Assembly (NCBI GenBank): GCA_025351405.1
Contig: JANXVZ010000020.1
Span: 1 to 55,916, forward strand
Length of the DNA stretch: 55,916 bases
Direction of reading: 5' to 3'
Origin: Sphingomonadales bacterium
GTDB taxonomy: Bacteria; Pseudomonadota; Alphaproteobacteria; Sphingomonadales; Sphingomonadaceae
Both the position numbers and the translations under genes were made by a program. The notes under the pieces were generated by a model, which was given only the letters and a program-made list of their open reading frames with translations, ran no database searches and had not been told where the DNA came from. This document shows positions 16,336-25,485 of the stretch, piece after piece; within the stretch, counting starts at the first letter, position 1, and every line of letters begins with the position of its first letter.

Positions 16336-18846
16336 ATGGGGCCGGTTTTTCGGGGCATCGTGCTGGGCACGGCGGCATTGCTTGCTGGTTCGGCGCTGGC
16401 GCGAACCGCTATCACCCCTCAGCCGACGCTTGGCGCCGTGGCAAATAGCGCCAATTGGCCACGCGCACACAGCCCGGCAGCGTTGACCGACCCCGCCACC
16501 GAAGCGCGGATCAGCGCCTTGATGGCCCGGATGACGATTGAACAAAAGGTCGGCCAGACGATTCAGGCCGATATCAGCACGTTCAAGCCGCACGATCTCG
16601 CCGCCTATCCACTTGGCTCGGTCCTCGCCGGTGGCAACAGCGGACCGTACGGCAATGAACGCGCCAGCGTCGCCGATTGGGATCGGATGGTCGGGGAATA
16701 CCGCGCGGCGTCGCTCGTCCCGCAGGCCAATGGCGTGGCGATTCCGATCATTTTCGGGGTGGATGCCGTGCACGGCCACAACAACATCCCCGGTGCCACG
16801 TTGTTTCCGCACAACATCGGCTTGGGCGCGGCGCACGATGCCGATCTGGTCCGGCGCATCGGCCAGGCGACAGCGTCGGAAGTGTCGGCGAGTGGCATCG
16901 AATGGACCTTTGCGCCGACCCTGGCGGTGCCGCAGGATTTGCGGTGGGGGCGTAGCTATGAAGGCTATTCGGCCGATCCGGCGCAGGTGGCGGACTATGC
17001 CCGGGCGATGACGCTGGGTCTGCAGGGCGCGTTGGTGGCGGGTGAGCCGCTCGCCACCGACCGGGTGGCGGGCACCGCCAAGCATTTCATTGCCGATGGC
17101 GGCACGCTGGGCGGCAAGGACCAGGGCGATGCACAGGTATCCGAGGCGGCGCTGATCCATACCCATGCGCCGGGCTATCCGGCAGCGATCGATGCCGGGG
17201 TGCTGACCGTCATGGCCAGTTTCTCGAGCTGGAACGGGGCCAAGAACCATGGCAACCGCTCGCTGCTCACCGACGTGCTGAAGGGTGCGATGGGTTTCGA
17301 GGGCCTGCTGGTCGGCGACTGGAATGGCCATGCGCAGATCGCCGGATGTTCGGTCACCGATTGCCCCGCCGCGCTCAATGCCGGCCTCGACATGTATATG
17401 GCTCCCGATAGCTGGAAGGGGTTGTTCAACAATCTGCTCCGCGAAGTCCGCACGGGCGAAGTGCCGATGGCGCGGCTCGATGATGCGGTGCGCCGGGTTC
17501 TGCGGGTCAAGGCCAAGCTCGGGATGCTCGATGCTGCCCGGCCCACGCTGCACAATTATGACGCGCTGGGCGCACCGGCGCATCTCGCATTGGCGCGGGA
17601 AGCCGCCGCCAAATCGCTTGTCCTGCTCAAGAACAACGGCACGCACCTGCCGATCCGTCCGGGTGCGAAGGTGCTCGTCGCCGGAGACGGGGCGGACAAT
17701 CTCGGTATGCAGTCGGGCGGCTGGACCATCACCTGGCAGGGCACCAATCTGACCCGCGCCGATTTTCCCAATGGCCGCTCGATCTGGGACGGAATCAACG
17801 CGGCCGTCCTGCAAGCCGGCGGCACAGCCAGGCTGTCACCCGACGGCACGTTTACCAGCAAGCCCGATATCGCGATCGTCGTGTACGGCGAACTGCCCTA
17901 TGCCGAATTCCAGGGCGATATTCCCACACTCGACTATCAGCCGGTGTTGGCCACCAACCTCGCGCTGATCAAGCGGCTGAAGGCCGCAGGTATCCCGGTC
18001 GTATCCGTGTTCCTGTCGGGCCGGCCACTCTTTACCAGCCCCGAAATCAATGCGTCCGATGCGTTTGTTGCAGCATGGCTGCCGGGTAGCCAGGGCGACG
18101 GCCTTGCGGATGTGCTGATCGCCGGGCGCGACGGCTTGCCGAAGCGTACCTTCAGCGGCCGCCTGAGCTTCCCATGGCCCGCCGACGCGCGCTCGCCGCT
18201 TGCAGGCGCGCTGTTTCCGGCGGGCTACGGCCTGCATTATGGCGATTCGAGGCGCGTTCCGGTGCTGGACGAAACGCTCAGGGTGGATCTTGCCGCGGCA
18301 CTCAATGTCGAAACCTACTTCGCGGCCGGGCGCGCCCGGTCACCATGGACGATGACGGTCATCGATGACGGCGGTTCGCGCACGGTCGAATCGGCCGCTG
18401 TGACCAGTCCGCTCGGCCATGTTGCCGCTCGCGGCGTGGACATCGCAGCGCAGGAAGACGCCAAGGCGCTGGTTTGGACCGGCCCTGGCCGCGTCAGCAT
18501 CGATGGCCCGCCGGCAGATCTGGGACGTCAATTGACAGGGGCCTTCGCGCTGCGCCTCGACTGGCGGATCGACGCAAGGGGAACGGGACGGACGACCCTC
18601 GCGTTCGGTGACCGGCCGCTCGACATTACGACGATGATCGCCGGCATGCCCGTCGGCACCTTGACCAGCGTGCGCATACCCTTGCGCTGCTTTGTCGACG
18701 CCGGCGCCGACATTGCCCGGATCGGCAATGCGATGCGGATGTCGGCCGATGCCGGTCTTGCCTTGATCCTGCTTTCGGCGAAGGTCGAACCCGTGGGCGA
18801 CAATCCGCCCTGTCCGCCACCGGCACTGGTACCGGCACCAAAATAA
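16336..18846 (+). CDS. Secreted GH3 exo-beta-glucosidase (ExoP-like)
   Basis: An 836-residue glycoside hydrolase family 3 enzyme with a signal peptide (cleavage near ALA, about residue 23), the GH3 (alpha/beta)8 domain with the nucleophile in GDWNGH (D328), the C-terminal alpha/beta sandwich, and an extra beta-rich C-terminal domain from about residue 640. This layout fits exo-1,3/1,4-beta-glucan glucohydrolases such as ExoP. It would trim oligosaccharides from the GH16 enzyme to glucose in the periplasm. A frame open back to 15733 is spurious; ATG 16336 follows an operator and an AAAGGG site and begins the signal peptide. The sugar porter gene is 49 bases downstream. Confidence 0.9.
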   Translation: MGPVFRGIVLGTAALLAGSALARTAITPQPTLGAVANSANWPRAHSPAALTDPATEARISALMARMTIEQKVGQTIQADISTFKPHDLAAYPLGSVLAGGNSGPYGNERASVADWDRMVGEYRAASLVPQANGVAIPIIFGVDAVHGHNNIPGATLFPHNIGLGAAHDADLVRRIGQATASEVSASGIEWTFAPTLAVPQDLRWGRSYEGYSADPAQVADYARAMTLGLQGALVAGEPLATDRVAGTAKHFIADGGTLGGKDQGDAQVSEAALIHTHAPGYPAAIDAGVLTVMASFSSWNGAKNHGNRSLLTDVLKGAMGFEGLLVGDWNGHAQIAGCSVTDCPAALNAGLDMYMAPDSWKGLFNNLLREVRTGEVPMARLDDAVRRVLRVKAKLGMLDAARPTLHNYDALGAPAHLALAREAAAKSLVLLKNNGTHLPIRPGAKVLVAGDGADNLGMQSGGWTITWQGTNLTRADFPNGRSIWDGINAAVLQAGGTARLSPDGTFTSKPDIAIVVYGELPYAEFQGDIPTLDYQPVLATNLALIKRLKAAGIPVVSVFLSGRPLFTSPEINASDAFVAAWLPGSQGDGLADVLIAGRDGLPKRTFSGRLSFPWPADARSPLAGALFPAGYGLHYGDSRRVPVLDETLRVDLAAALNVETYFAAGRARSPWTMTVIDDGGSRTVESAAVTSPLGHVAARGVDIAAQEDAKALVWTGPGRVSIDGPPADLGRQLTGAFALRLDWRIDARGTGRTTLAFGDRPLDITTMIAGMPVGTLTSVRIPLRCFVDAGADIARIGNAMRMSADAGLALILLSAKVEPVGDNPPCPPPALVPAPK

Positions 18847-18895
18847 GCTCACGCATCTGACGGGGCACACATCTGATCTGTGGGGAGACCAACCG

Positions 18896-20191
18896 ATGGC
18901 ATTGCAACCCGGCGCGACAAGCAGCACCGACCCATATCCCGACACCGGCGACGGAGCGCATATCGATGCGCCCGACCTGCGGTTGTTCGTCATGGCGCTG
19001 TTCTTCATTTTCGGCGGCATCACCAGTCTCAACGACGTGATCATTCCGAAGTTGAAGGAGCTGTTCACGCTCAACTACGCGCAAGCCATGTTGGTTCAGT
19101 CTGCGTTTTTCGGTGCCTATCTGGTCGTCTCCATTCCCGGTTCGGCGCTGGTCCGCAAGGTGGGCTATATGCGCGGCGCTGTGGTCGGGCTGCTGACGAT
19201 GATGGCCGGCTGCCTGCTGTTCATTCCCGCATCTTCGAGCGCCACCTTCGGAATGTTCCTGCTGGCGCTGTTCGTGCTCGCCAGCGGCATCACCATCGTC
19301 CAGGTCGTGTCCAATCCGCTGATCTCGCTTCTGGGCCCGGCGCGCACCACCCACAGCCGATTGACCTTTGCCCAGGCGTTCAACTCGCTCGGCACCACCT
19401 TGTTTCCCTATGTCGGATCGGTGCTGATCCTTGGCGGCCTCGCAACCGTCAACACAGCCGACTTGTCCGGGGCCGCGCGTGACGCCTATCGCGTCGCCGA
19501 AACCCAAGTCGTGGTGCACACTTATCTCGTGCTTGCAGCGGCGTTGGCACTGGTTGCGGGGGCGGTGTGGCTGCGGCGCAACCGCCTGTCAGGCGAAGTG
19601 CATGACGAAGGCTCGGTCCTCAAGAGCTTCGATCTGCTCAAACGGCCGCGCTTCGGTTTCGGTGCGGCATGCATATTCCTGTATGTCGGGGCCGAAGTGG
19701 CCATCGGCTCGTTGATCGTCAGCTACCTGATGCAGCCCGCCGTCCTGGGGCTGACCCAGCAGGCCGCCGGCAAGCTGATACCGATTTATTGGGGCGGCGC
19801 ATTGGTCGGGCGGTTCATCGGCTCGGCAGTGTTGCGGCTTGCCAGCCCGGGCAAGGTTCTGGCTGCCGCAGCCATCGGGGCGATCACATTGATTCTCGTG
19901 TCTGCCAACGCCACGGGCCAGCTCGCGGGATACAGCTTGCTGGGTATCGGGCTGATGAACGCGATCATGTTCCCGACAATATTCAGTCTCGCTTGCGAAG
20001 GCCTGGGGCGGCGAGCGGCGGAGGGCTCCGGACTGATTTGCGTTGCCATCGTCGGCGGGGCGGTGATTCCACCGCTGACCGGTCAGCTTGCCGATTCGAG
20101 CGGCAGCCTGGCGCTCGCACTTATGGTGCCCGCAGCTTGCTACGCAGCCATCGCCAACTACGGGATCTTCTTTCGGCGACCTGCACAGTAG
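18896..20191 (+). CDS. GluP/FucP-type glucose/galactose MFS porter
   Basis: A 431-residue, 12-segment MFS porter of the FucP/GluP group. It shows FIFGGITSLNDVIIPKLK in the first segment, QSAFFGAYLVVSIPG in the second, QVVSNPLI in the fourth and TFAQAFNSLGTT in the fifth, all conserved in hexose:H+ symporters of this family. It would carry the glucose made by GH3 across the inner membrane. GGGGAGA precedes ATG 18896. It ends the locus and is followed by the opposed tRNA-Arg gene. Confidence 0.87.
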   Translation: MALQPGATSSTDPYPDTGDGAHIDAPDLRLFVMALFFIFGGITSLNDVIIPKLKELFTLNYAQAMLVQSAFFGAYLVVSIPGSALVRKVGYMRGAVVGLLTMMAGCLLFIPASSSATFGMFLLALFVLASGITIVQVVSNPLISLLGPARTTHSRLTFAQAFNSLGTTLFPYVGSVLILGGLATVNTADLSGAARDAYRVAETQVVVHTYLVLAAALALVAGAVWLRRNRLSGEVHDEGSVLKSFDLLKRPRFGFGAACIFLYVGAEVAIGSLIVSYLMQPAVLGLTQQAAGKLIPIYWGGALVGRFIGSAVLRLASPGKVLAAAAIGAITLILVSANATGQLAGYSLLGIGLMNAIMFPTIFSLACEGLGRRAAEGSGLICVAIVGGAVIPPLTGQLADSSGSLALALMVPAACYAAIANYGIFFRRPAQ

Positions 20192-20242
20192 CTCGCGTCT
20201 CAACCGGGTGCGAGCGGGTGCTCGAAGCCAACTTGTTGAAAA

Positions 20243-20319
20243 TGGTGCACTCGGAGAGATTCGAACCCCCGACCCCTGCCTTCGGAGGGCAGTGCTCTAT
20301 CCAGCTGAGCTACGAGTGC
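20243..20319 (-). tRNA. tRNA-Arg (anticodon CCG)
   Basis: The minus strand folds into a full cloverleaf: acceptor GCACTCG/CGAGTGC, D arm with AGCTCAGCTGGATAGAGC, anticodon stem CTGCC/GGCAG with loop CTCCGAA (anticodon CCG at 20283-20285), variable loop, T arm GGGGG-TTCGAAT-CTCTC, discriminator A and encoded CCA. It reads CGG arginine codons. tRNA genes are common integration targets; a decayed copy of its 3' half lies at 2850-2915. Confidence 0.95.
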
Positions 20320-20381
20320 ATGATGCGGCTGTTAGCAGCGCAGGCGGTCCAGCGCCAGTACCAGCTTTGCCTGAACGGATG

Positions 20382-20783
20382 CTACTTTGCCGCCGGTGCC
20401 ACGGGAACGAACGTGCCGAGGCCGCAGCTCGCCCCGGTGCGGATGCCGGCGCCGTTGTTGATGACGGTGATGATATCGACCGAGCAAAGCTGGCTTATCG
20501 AGGTCTTGTAGCTAAAGGCGCGCTCGAAACCGAGGCTGGGGCAGGAATAGGGCAGCGTATTGCGCAGGATACGGCCGTCGCGCATGACGAAATCGATGGT
20601 GCGATCGTCGATGACCTTCGATTCGCGGATGTTCTGCAGGTTGACGCAATTCACCGGCGCGGCCCCCGGGATAGGTGTCGCCATCGCGCTGCTGGCCGGA
20701 CGCGGCCCGCCTGCGGTACAGCCCGACAGAACGGCGCCCGCCATCACCAGCGCGGCGGTGGCAGGACCCGATATGGCACGCAT
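20382..20783 (-). CDS. DUF6491-type small lipoprotein
   Basis: A 133-residue predicted lipoprotein. The start at 20783 gives a short signal peptide and lipobox LSGC (Cys at about residue 22). The rest carries a NCVNLQNIRES segment, a DGRILRN hairpin and several cysteines (CPSLGF, LCSVD, SCGLGTF), matching the DUF6491 pattern common in Sphingomonadales. Function is unknown; cysteines may form disulfides in the periplasm. The frame is open 99 bases further upstream, but that extension is arginine-rich and would block lipoprotein export. Confidence 0.7.
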   Translation of the reverse strand: MRAISGPATAALVMAGAVLSGCTAGGPRPASSAMATPIPGAAPVNCVNLQNIRESKVIDDRTIDFVMRDGRILRNTLPYSCPSLGFERAFSYKTSISQLCSVDIITVINNGAGIRTGASCGLGTFVPVAPAAK

Positions 20784-20947
20784 TATCTCTCTCCAACGAA
20801 ATGCGGGGCCCGCCCGCTTTTTCGCGCTGCCCCTTGGTGGGCCGTCTCGGCGCCGCAAACAACAACGCGGCAAGCTACGCAACTGATACTGAATGCGTAA
20901 CTAGACGCGATTTGGTGAACGCGGGCTGAACCCAGAGGTGCATCAGG

Positions 20948-21586
20948 TCACATCGCCGGCGTCTTGGGGGAAAAATCGCAAAGGTCGGCTACCACACAGG
21001 CAAAGCAACGTGGTTTTCGCGCAATGCAGGTGTAGCGGCCGTGCAGGATCAACCAGTTATGGGCATGGCGGCGATAGCGTTGCGGGGTGCGCGCCAAGAT
21101 GCCGTTTTCCACCGCCAGCACGGTTTTCCCCGGCGCCAACCCGGTGCGATTGGCGACGCGAAAGATATGGGTGTCGACCGCGCAGGTCTCGGCGCCGAAC
21201 GCCACGTTGAGGACGACATTGGCTGTCTTGCGGCCGACGCCGGGCAGCGCTTCCAGTGCATCGCGGTCGTTCGGCACCGCCCCGCCGTGCCGGGCCACCA
21301 GCATTTCGGACAGCGCGATGACGTTTTTCGCCTTGGTGTTGAACAGCCCGATGGTGCGGATATGGCGGCGCAGCGCGTCCTCGCCGAGCGCCACCATCTG
21401 CGCCGGGGTGGTGACCTGTTCGAACAGCGCCCGTGTCGCCTTGTTGACGCCGATGTCGGTCGATTGCGCCGACAGCACGACCGCCACCAGCAAGGTGTAC
21501 GGGTTGACATAGGCCAGTTCGGTTTCCGGTGCGGCGACCGCCTCGCTCAGCCGGGCATAGAATTGTTCGATCTGGTCGGGCGTCAT
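20948..21586 (-). CDS. nth: Endonuclease III
   Basis: A 212-residue DNA glycosylase/AP lyase for oxidised pyrimidines in base excision repair. It shows the helix-hairpin-helix LPGVGRKTANVVL with the catalytic Lys, the VDTHIFRV motif with the catalytic Asp, and the C-terminal [4Fe-4S] ligand set C-x6-C-x2-C-x5-C. The start at 21586 (MTPDQIEQFY) matches the family N-terminus; the frame continues upstream through antisense of the neighbouring DUF2244 gene and is not real. The divergent DUF2244 gene starts 61 bases away. Confidence 0.95.
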   Translation of the reverse strand: MTPDQIEQFYARLSEAVAAPETELAYVNPYTLLVAVVLSAQSTDIGVNKATRALFEQVTTPAQMVALGEDALRRHIRTIGLFNTKAKNVIALSEMLVARHGGAVPNDRDALEALPGVGRKTANVVLNVAFGAETCAVDTHIFRVANRTGLAPGKTVLAVENGILARTPQRYRRHAHNWLILHGRYTCIARKPRCFACVVADLCDFSPKTPAM

Positions 21587-21646
21587 GGCGGTGATGTGGC
21601 GTCGTGGCGGCTGGAAAGTCCAGCGCCGATGGCTATTCATCCTCCC

Positions 21647-22132
21647 ATGACGGCAACGCTCGACCTGACCCTGACGCCGAATCGCTCGCTTGGCCGCGAC
21701 CAGGCGCGCTGGCTGGTCGGCGGCATCGGCGCGATATTCTTCCTTGGTGGCTTGCGCTTCCTCGCGCTCGGGGCCTGGCCGATCCTGCCGTTCATGGCCG
21801 CCGACCTGGTGCTGTTGTGGTGGGCCTTCCGCGCCAACACCGCCGCGGGGCGCGGCCATGAACGGCTGGTGCTTGCCGGCGACGCACTGACGCTGAGCCG
21901 GGTCAGCGCCCATGGCGTCGAGCGACGCTGGGGGTTCGAGGCCTATTGGACGCGGGTGCAGGTCGAGGAAACCCCGCTTGGCGATGCCCATGTCTGGCTG
22001 GCGGCGCGCGGGCGGCGGGTCCGCGTCGGCAGTTTCCTGTCCGCCCCCGAACGCCGCGAAATCGGCGTGGTCATCGCCTCGGCGCTGGCCAACTATCGCG
22101 CCGGCAGCCCCAGCACATCGTCCATGACATAA
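21647..22132 (+). CDS. DUF2244 membrane protein
   Basis: A 161-residue protein with the DUF2244 pattern: an N-terminal LTPNRSLG motif, two adjacent hydrophobic segments (about residues 22-58) and a hydrophilic C-terminal part with WVQVEE-like and RVRVGSFL stretches. Function is not known; in alphaproteobacteria it is often beside nth, as here. An alternative ATG lies at 21629. Its last 40 bases overlap the convergent dapB gene. Confidence 0.8.
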   Translation: MTATLDLTLTPNRSLGRDQARWLVGGIGAIFFLGGLRFLALGAWPILPFMAADLVLLWWAFRANTAAGRGHERLVLAGDALTLSRVSAHGVERRWGFEAYWTRVQVEETPLGDAHVWLAARGRRVRVGSFLSAPERREIGVVIASALANYRAGSPSTSSMT

Positions 22133-22905
22133 CGCCCGGCTGGCCGGCCGGCGAGCCATGCCGCCGCCTGCAGGGCCCCGCGCGCAAAGATATCGCGGCT
22201 TTCGACCCGGTGGCCCAGTTCTATCCGCTCCCCCTCGCCGGCGAACATGACGAGGTGGTCCCCCGGCGCCGAGCCGCCGCGCAGCGAGCCAAAGCCGATA
22301 TGGCCGGGCACGCGTTCCCCGGTGATGCCGTCGCGGCCACGATCGCTGACCCGCGCCAGGTCGACCCCGCGCCCGCGGGCGGCAGCGGCCCCCAGCGCCA
22401 GGGCGGTGCCGGATGGCGCATCGACCTTGTGGCGGTGGTGAAGTTCGGCAATCTCGATGTCCCATTCGGGGCCGAGCGCGCGCGCCGCATCCTCCACCAG
22501 TCGCGCCAGCAGGGTGACACCAAGGCTGGTGTTGGCGGCCTGCAACACCGCGATGGACTTTGCCGCCCGGTCGATCATGGCATGGTGGCGCGGCTCCAGC
22601 CCCGTCGTGCCGATGACGATCGCCGCCTTGCCGTCGCACGCCGCATCAAGGGTCGCCTCCAGCGCCGCCGGCGCGGTGAAATCGACCAGCACGTCGCTGG
22701 CGATGGCGAGCGGGCCGTGGTTCGAACAGATGCTCATCGACGCCGGCCATGGCGGCCCGAGCCGCCGGCCAACCGCTTCATGCCCGGCGCGTTCGATGGC
22801 ACCCGCCAGCGCCAGGCGCGGATCGTCGGAGATGGCGGCAAGGATCGCCTGCCCCATGCGCCCACCCGCGCCCAGCACGCCTATCTTGACCTTTGAATTT
22901 GCCAT
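22093..22905 (-). CDS. dapB: 4-hydroxy-tetrahydrodipicolinate reductase
   Basis: A 270-residue DapB of the lysine/diaminopimelate pathway, reducing hydroxy-tetrahydrodipicolinate with NAD(P)H. It has the N-terminal nucleotide-binding GVLGAGGRMGQ, GTTGL at the mid-domain junction, and the catalytic/substrate motif HHRHKVDAPSGTAL. ATG 22905 gives the standard N-terminus; the frame upstream runs through a heptamer repeat and is not coding. Length is normal for the family. Confidence 0.95.
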   Translation of the reverse strand: MANSKVKIGVLGAGGRMGQAILAAISDDPRLALAGAIERAGHEAVGRRLGPPWPASMSICSNHGPLAIASDVLVDFTAPAALEATLDAACDGKAAIVIGTTGLEPRHHAMIDRAAKSIAVLQAANTSLGVTLLARLVEDAARALGPEWDIEIAELHHRHKVDAPSGTALALGAAAARGRGVDLARVSDRGRDGITGERVPGHIGFGSLRGGSAPGDHLVMFAGEGERIELGHRVESRDIFARGALQAAAWLAGRPAGRYVMDDVLGLPAR

Positions 22906-22987
22906 CTGGGCGTTGTGAACCTGTTGGGGGGCAAGAGGCAATATCGCAGCGCCGCGAGTGCGCAAGACAGTGTGCAGGGCTGAGTGC

Positions 22988-23050
22988 GCAGGACGCAGGA
23001 CGCAGGGCGCAGGACGCAGGACGCAGGGCGCAGGGCGCAGGGCGCAGGGC
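22988..23050. repeat. Heptamer tandem repeat, nine copies of GCAGGRC
   Basis: Nine back-to-back 7-mers, four GCAGGAC and five GCAGGGC in the order A A G A A G G G G, lie in the 203-bp divergent space between dapB and the sirtuin gene. There are no imperfect units within the run. It reads through in both strands without stops, which creates false ORFs. A length-variable promoter or leader element is possible; it could also be neutral slippage sequence. Confidence 0.95.
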
Positions 23051-23108
23051 ACCGACAGGCGCCAGCACAGGCTTTGCCCGTGCCCGCCCATGTTGTTATT
23101 GCATCCCC

Positions 23109-23834
23109 ATGTCCGCCCGCAACGTCGCCCCCCGCAATATCGTCATCCTCACCGGCGCCGGCGTTTCCGCCGAATCCGGCGTCCCCACCTTTCGCGGTCC
23201 CGATGGCCTGTGGGAGGGCCACCGTGTCGAGGATGTCGCCACCCCCGAAGCCTTTGCGCGCAACCCGGCGCTGGTGCAGCGTTTCTACGACGATCGCCGC
23301 GCCGCGCTTTCCCGGGTGGAGCCGAACGCCGCGCACCGCGCGCTGGCGCGCCTCGATACCGAATGGGCAGCGGCATCGCGCGGCGACCTGCTGCTCATCA
23401 CCCAGAATGTCGATAACCTCCACGAGCGCGCCGGCTCGACCCGCCTGCTCCATATGCACGGCGAATTGCAGCGCGCGCTGTGCACCGGCTGCGGCGCCGC
23501 GCCGGGGTGGCAGGGCGCGCTGTCGGGCGGCCCGCCCTGCCCATGCTGCGGCGCCGCGAAATTGCGGCCCGACATCGTCTGGTTCGGCGAAATGCCCTAT
23601 CACATGGATGCCATCGCCGCGGCGATCGACGCCTGCGACCTGTTCGTTTCCATCGGCACCTCGGGCGCGGTCTATCCGGCGGCGGGGTTCGTCGCCTGGG
23701 CCCGCGACGCCGGGGCGCGCACGCTCGAAATCAACCTCGACCCATCGGCCGGCACGGCAATGTTCGACGAAGCCCGCCACGGCCCGGCAGGCACGCTGGT
23801 GCCGCTGTGGGTGGACGAGGTGTTGGGGCGATAG
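23109..23834 (+). CDS. cobB: Sirtuin NAD+-dependent protein deacylase
   Basis: A 241-residue class III sirtuin. It shows GAGVSAESGVPTFRG (NAD binding), TQNVDNLH, the catalytic HG in MHGELQ, and four zinc-type cysteines (CTGC and CPCC). Y60-D-D-R63 corresponds to the Tyr-x-x-Arg pair of SIRT5/CobB-type enzymes that bind acidic acyl groups, so desuccinylase or demalonylase activity is likely besides deacetylation. ATG 23109 gives the usual N-terminus; the frame open upstream to 22893 passes through the heptamer repeat. Confidence 0.92.
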   Translation: MSARNVAPRNIVILTGAGVSAESGVPTFRGPDGLWEGHRVEDVATPEAFARNPALVQRFYDDRRAALSRVEPNAAHRALARLDTEWAAASRGDLLLITQNVDNLHERAGSTRLLHMHGELQRALCTGCGAAPGWQGALSGGPPCPCCGAAKLRPDIVWFGEMPYHMDAIAAAIDACDLFVSIGTSGAVYPAAGFVAWARDAGARTLEINLDPSAGTAMFDEARHGPAGTLVPLWVDEVLGR

Positions 23835-23972
23835 GGTGCGGGCGCGGCGCGCCGTATCGCGGCTGCCGGACCTTGCTGTCCTACACCCGCCGAAACCGCT
23901 ACCCTCGCGCCGGTTTCGCTCTTTCTCATCGCCGCATGATCATCCCGCCGGGGCGAATGGCCGGCAGGATCT

Positions 23973-24009
23973 GGAAGGTCAGGAAAACGCCTCCCGGGGC
24001 TGACCTTCC
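23973..24009. terminator. Perfect 10-bp inverted repeat between convergent genes
   Basis: GGAAGGTCAG (23973-23982) and CTGACCTTCC (24000-24009) form a 10-bp stem with a 17-base loop between the convergent sirtuin and MFS genes. The position fits a two-way transcription terminator, but neither side has a T tract, so it may instead be a Rho-assisted or RNA-stabilising hairpin. The remaining ~200 bases of this gap show nothing else. Confidence 0.45.
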
Positions 24010-24071
24010 GAGGCAAAGTCCAATGAAATCAACGACAGTGGAAGGTCGGCAATTCGGATATCTCCGCCCGC

Positions 24072-25292
24072 TCAACCATGCGCCGGGCGGATCACCGGCA
24101 GCACCAGTTGCACCAGCAGCAGCGCCGCCAGATAGCCCGTCGCGGCGATGGCGAACATCGGCCAATAGCCGACACCGTGGTCAAGGCTCCAGCCGGTCAG
24201 CTCGTTCATGCCCAGCCCGGTAAGGTTGCCCGCCACCGCGCCCGCCGCCATCACGCTGGCGACACGGGCGCTCGGCACGCTGTCGGCCGCCATGCCGAAG
24301 ATGTTGGTGGAAAACCCCTGGTGGGCAAACAGCGCCAGCCCGATCAGCAGTGCCGCCGCCAAGGGCGTGCCGGCGTTCAGCGCCAGCGGAATGGGCACGA
24401 TGAGCAGCGCATAGAACAGCATCGACGCCTTCCTCGCGCCGTTGACCGACATGCCCCGGTCCAGCAGCCGCGGGAACAGCGCCCCGGATGACAGCGCCCC
24501 CAGCGCCGCCATGGTGAAGATGATGGCGATCGGCCAGCCGAGCGAGGCCTGGTTCATGTGGAAAACGCGGACGAACAGGTCCGGCGTCCAGAACAGCAGG
24601 AACCACCAGACGCAATCGGTCAGCGCCTTGGCGCCGATCACCGCCCAGCTCCGCCGGTCGCGCAGCAATTCGCCCCAGTTGCTGTCCAGCTTCGACGGCG
24701 GCGGCGCATCGACCGGCTGCAGCCGCGCCGTGCCGAGCCACCAGAACACCAGCCAGACAAAGCCCAGCCCGCCGGTAAGCAGGAACGCCGATTTCCAGCC
24801 GAATGCCAGCGCCAGCGGCGGGATCAGCAACGGCGTCAGGATGGCGCCGATGTTGGGCGCGGTGTTGACAAGCCCGAGCCCGAACGACCGCTCCTTCAAC
24901 GGCAGGTACACCGCCGCCGCCTTGACCGCCGCCGGGGTGTTGACCGATTCCGCCACCGCCAGCGTGGCACGCGCCGCAACGAACTGCGCCACCGACCCTG
25001 CCGCCGCATGGCCCATGCCGGCCAGGCTCCACACCGCGACGGCAACGCCATAGGCGATGCGAACGCCGAAGCGATCGACGAACCAGCCGACGAACAACAG
25101 CGCAAAGATCGTCGCCAGGTTCACCGCCGAACCGAAATGGGCGAAATCCTCGTTGCTCCAGTGGAACTGTGCGGACAATGTCGGCTTCAGCAACGCCAGC
25201 ACTTGCCGGTCGACATAGTTGAGCGCCGTACCGACGAACAGCAGCGCCACCAGCAGCCGCCGCGTGCTCGCCCCCGCATCATGCGCTGCCAT
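24072..25292 (-). CDS. MFS transporter, hexuronate/ACS (ExuT-like) type
   Basis: A 406-residue, 12-segment major facilitator of the anion:cation symporter group. LNYVDRQVLALLKP in the first segment, WFVDRFGVR as motif A, AESVNTPAAVKA in the fourth segment and a FGMAADSVPS-like segment in the second half are typical of ExuT/GudP/DgoT relatives. Sugar acids such as hexuronates are the expected substrates, but nothing nearby metabolises them. The gene stands alone, convergent with the sirtuin gene. Confidence 0.8.
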   Translation of the reverse strand: MAAHDAGASTRRLLVALLFVGTALNYVDRQVLALLKPTLSAQFHWSNEDFAHFGSAVNLATIFALLFVGWFVDRFGVRIAYGVAVAVWSLAGMGHAAAGSVAQFVAARATLAVAESVNTPAAVKAAAVYLPLKERSFGLGLVNTAPNIGAILTPLLIPPLALAFGWKSAFLLTGGLGFVWLVFWWLGTARLQPVDAPPPSKLDSNWGELLRDRRSWAVIGAKALTDCVWWFLLFWTPDLFVRVFHMNQASLGWPIAIIFTMAALGALSSGALFPRLLDRGMSVNGARKASMLFYALLIVPIPLALNAGTPLAAALLIGLALFAHQGFSTNIFGMAADSVPSARVASVMAAGAVAGNLTGLGMNELTGWSLDHGVGYWPMFAIAATGYLAALLLVQLVLPVIRPAHG

Positions 25293-25485
25293 TCCGCCTC
25301 CCCACTATCGTGCCTGCCGCGTTCCCGGCCGTTGTCGCGGACAGTGGCGCAGCGTCCTGCGAAGTCAACCACGGCTGCGTCGGTGACAGGGCCGGCAACC
25401 GCCTGCGGGCGCCAGACGGCTGCGCGTGCGTTTACCCCTTGGGCGATATGTCGTGACGCTCGCAACGAGCAAGGGAGAACCCGCA

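Noticed and set aside
20192-20216. Terminator after the sugar porter (GCTCGC...GCGAGC)
   Set aside because: The stem is short and followed by no T tract; too weak to call.
21587-22639. Extension of the nth frame to a 563-codon ORF
   Set aside because: The part beyond 21586 is antisense to the DUF2244 gene and in a wrong frame of dapB; only the C-terminal 212 residues match endonuclease III.
22988-23050. CRISPR array
   Set aside because: The units are 7 bp with no spacers; it is a simple tandem repeat. No cas genes occur in the window.
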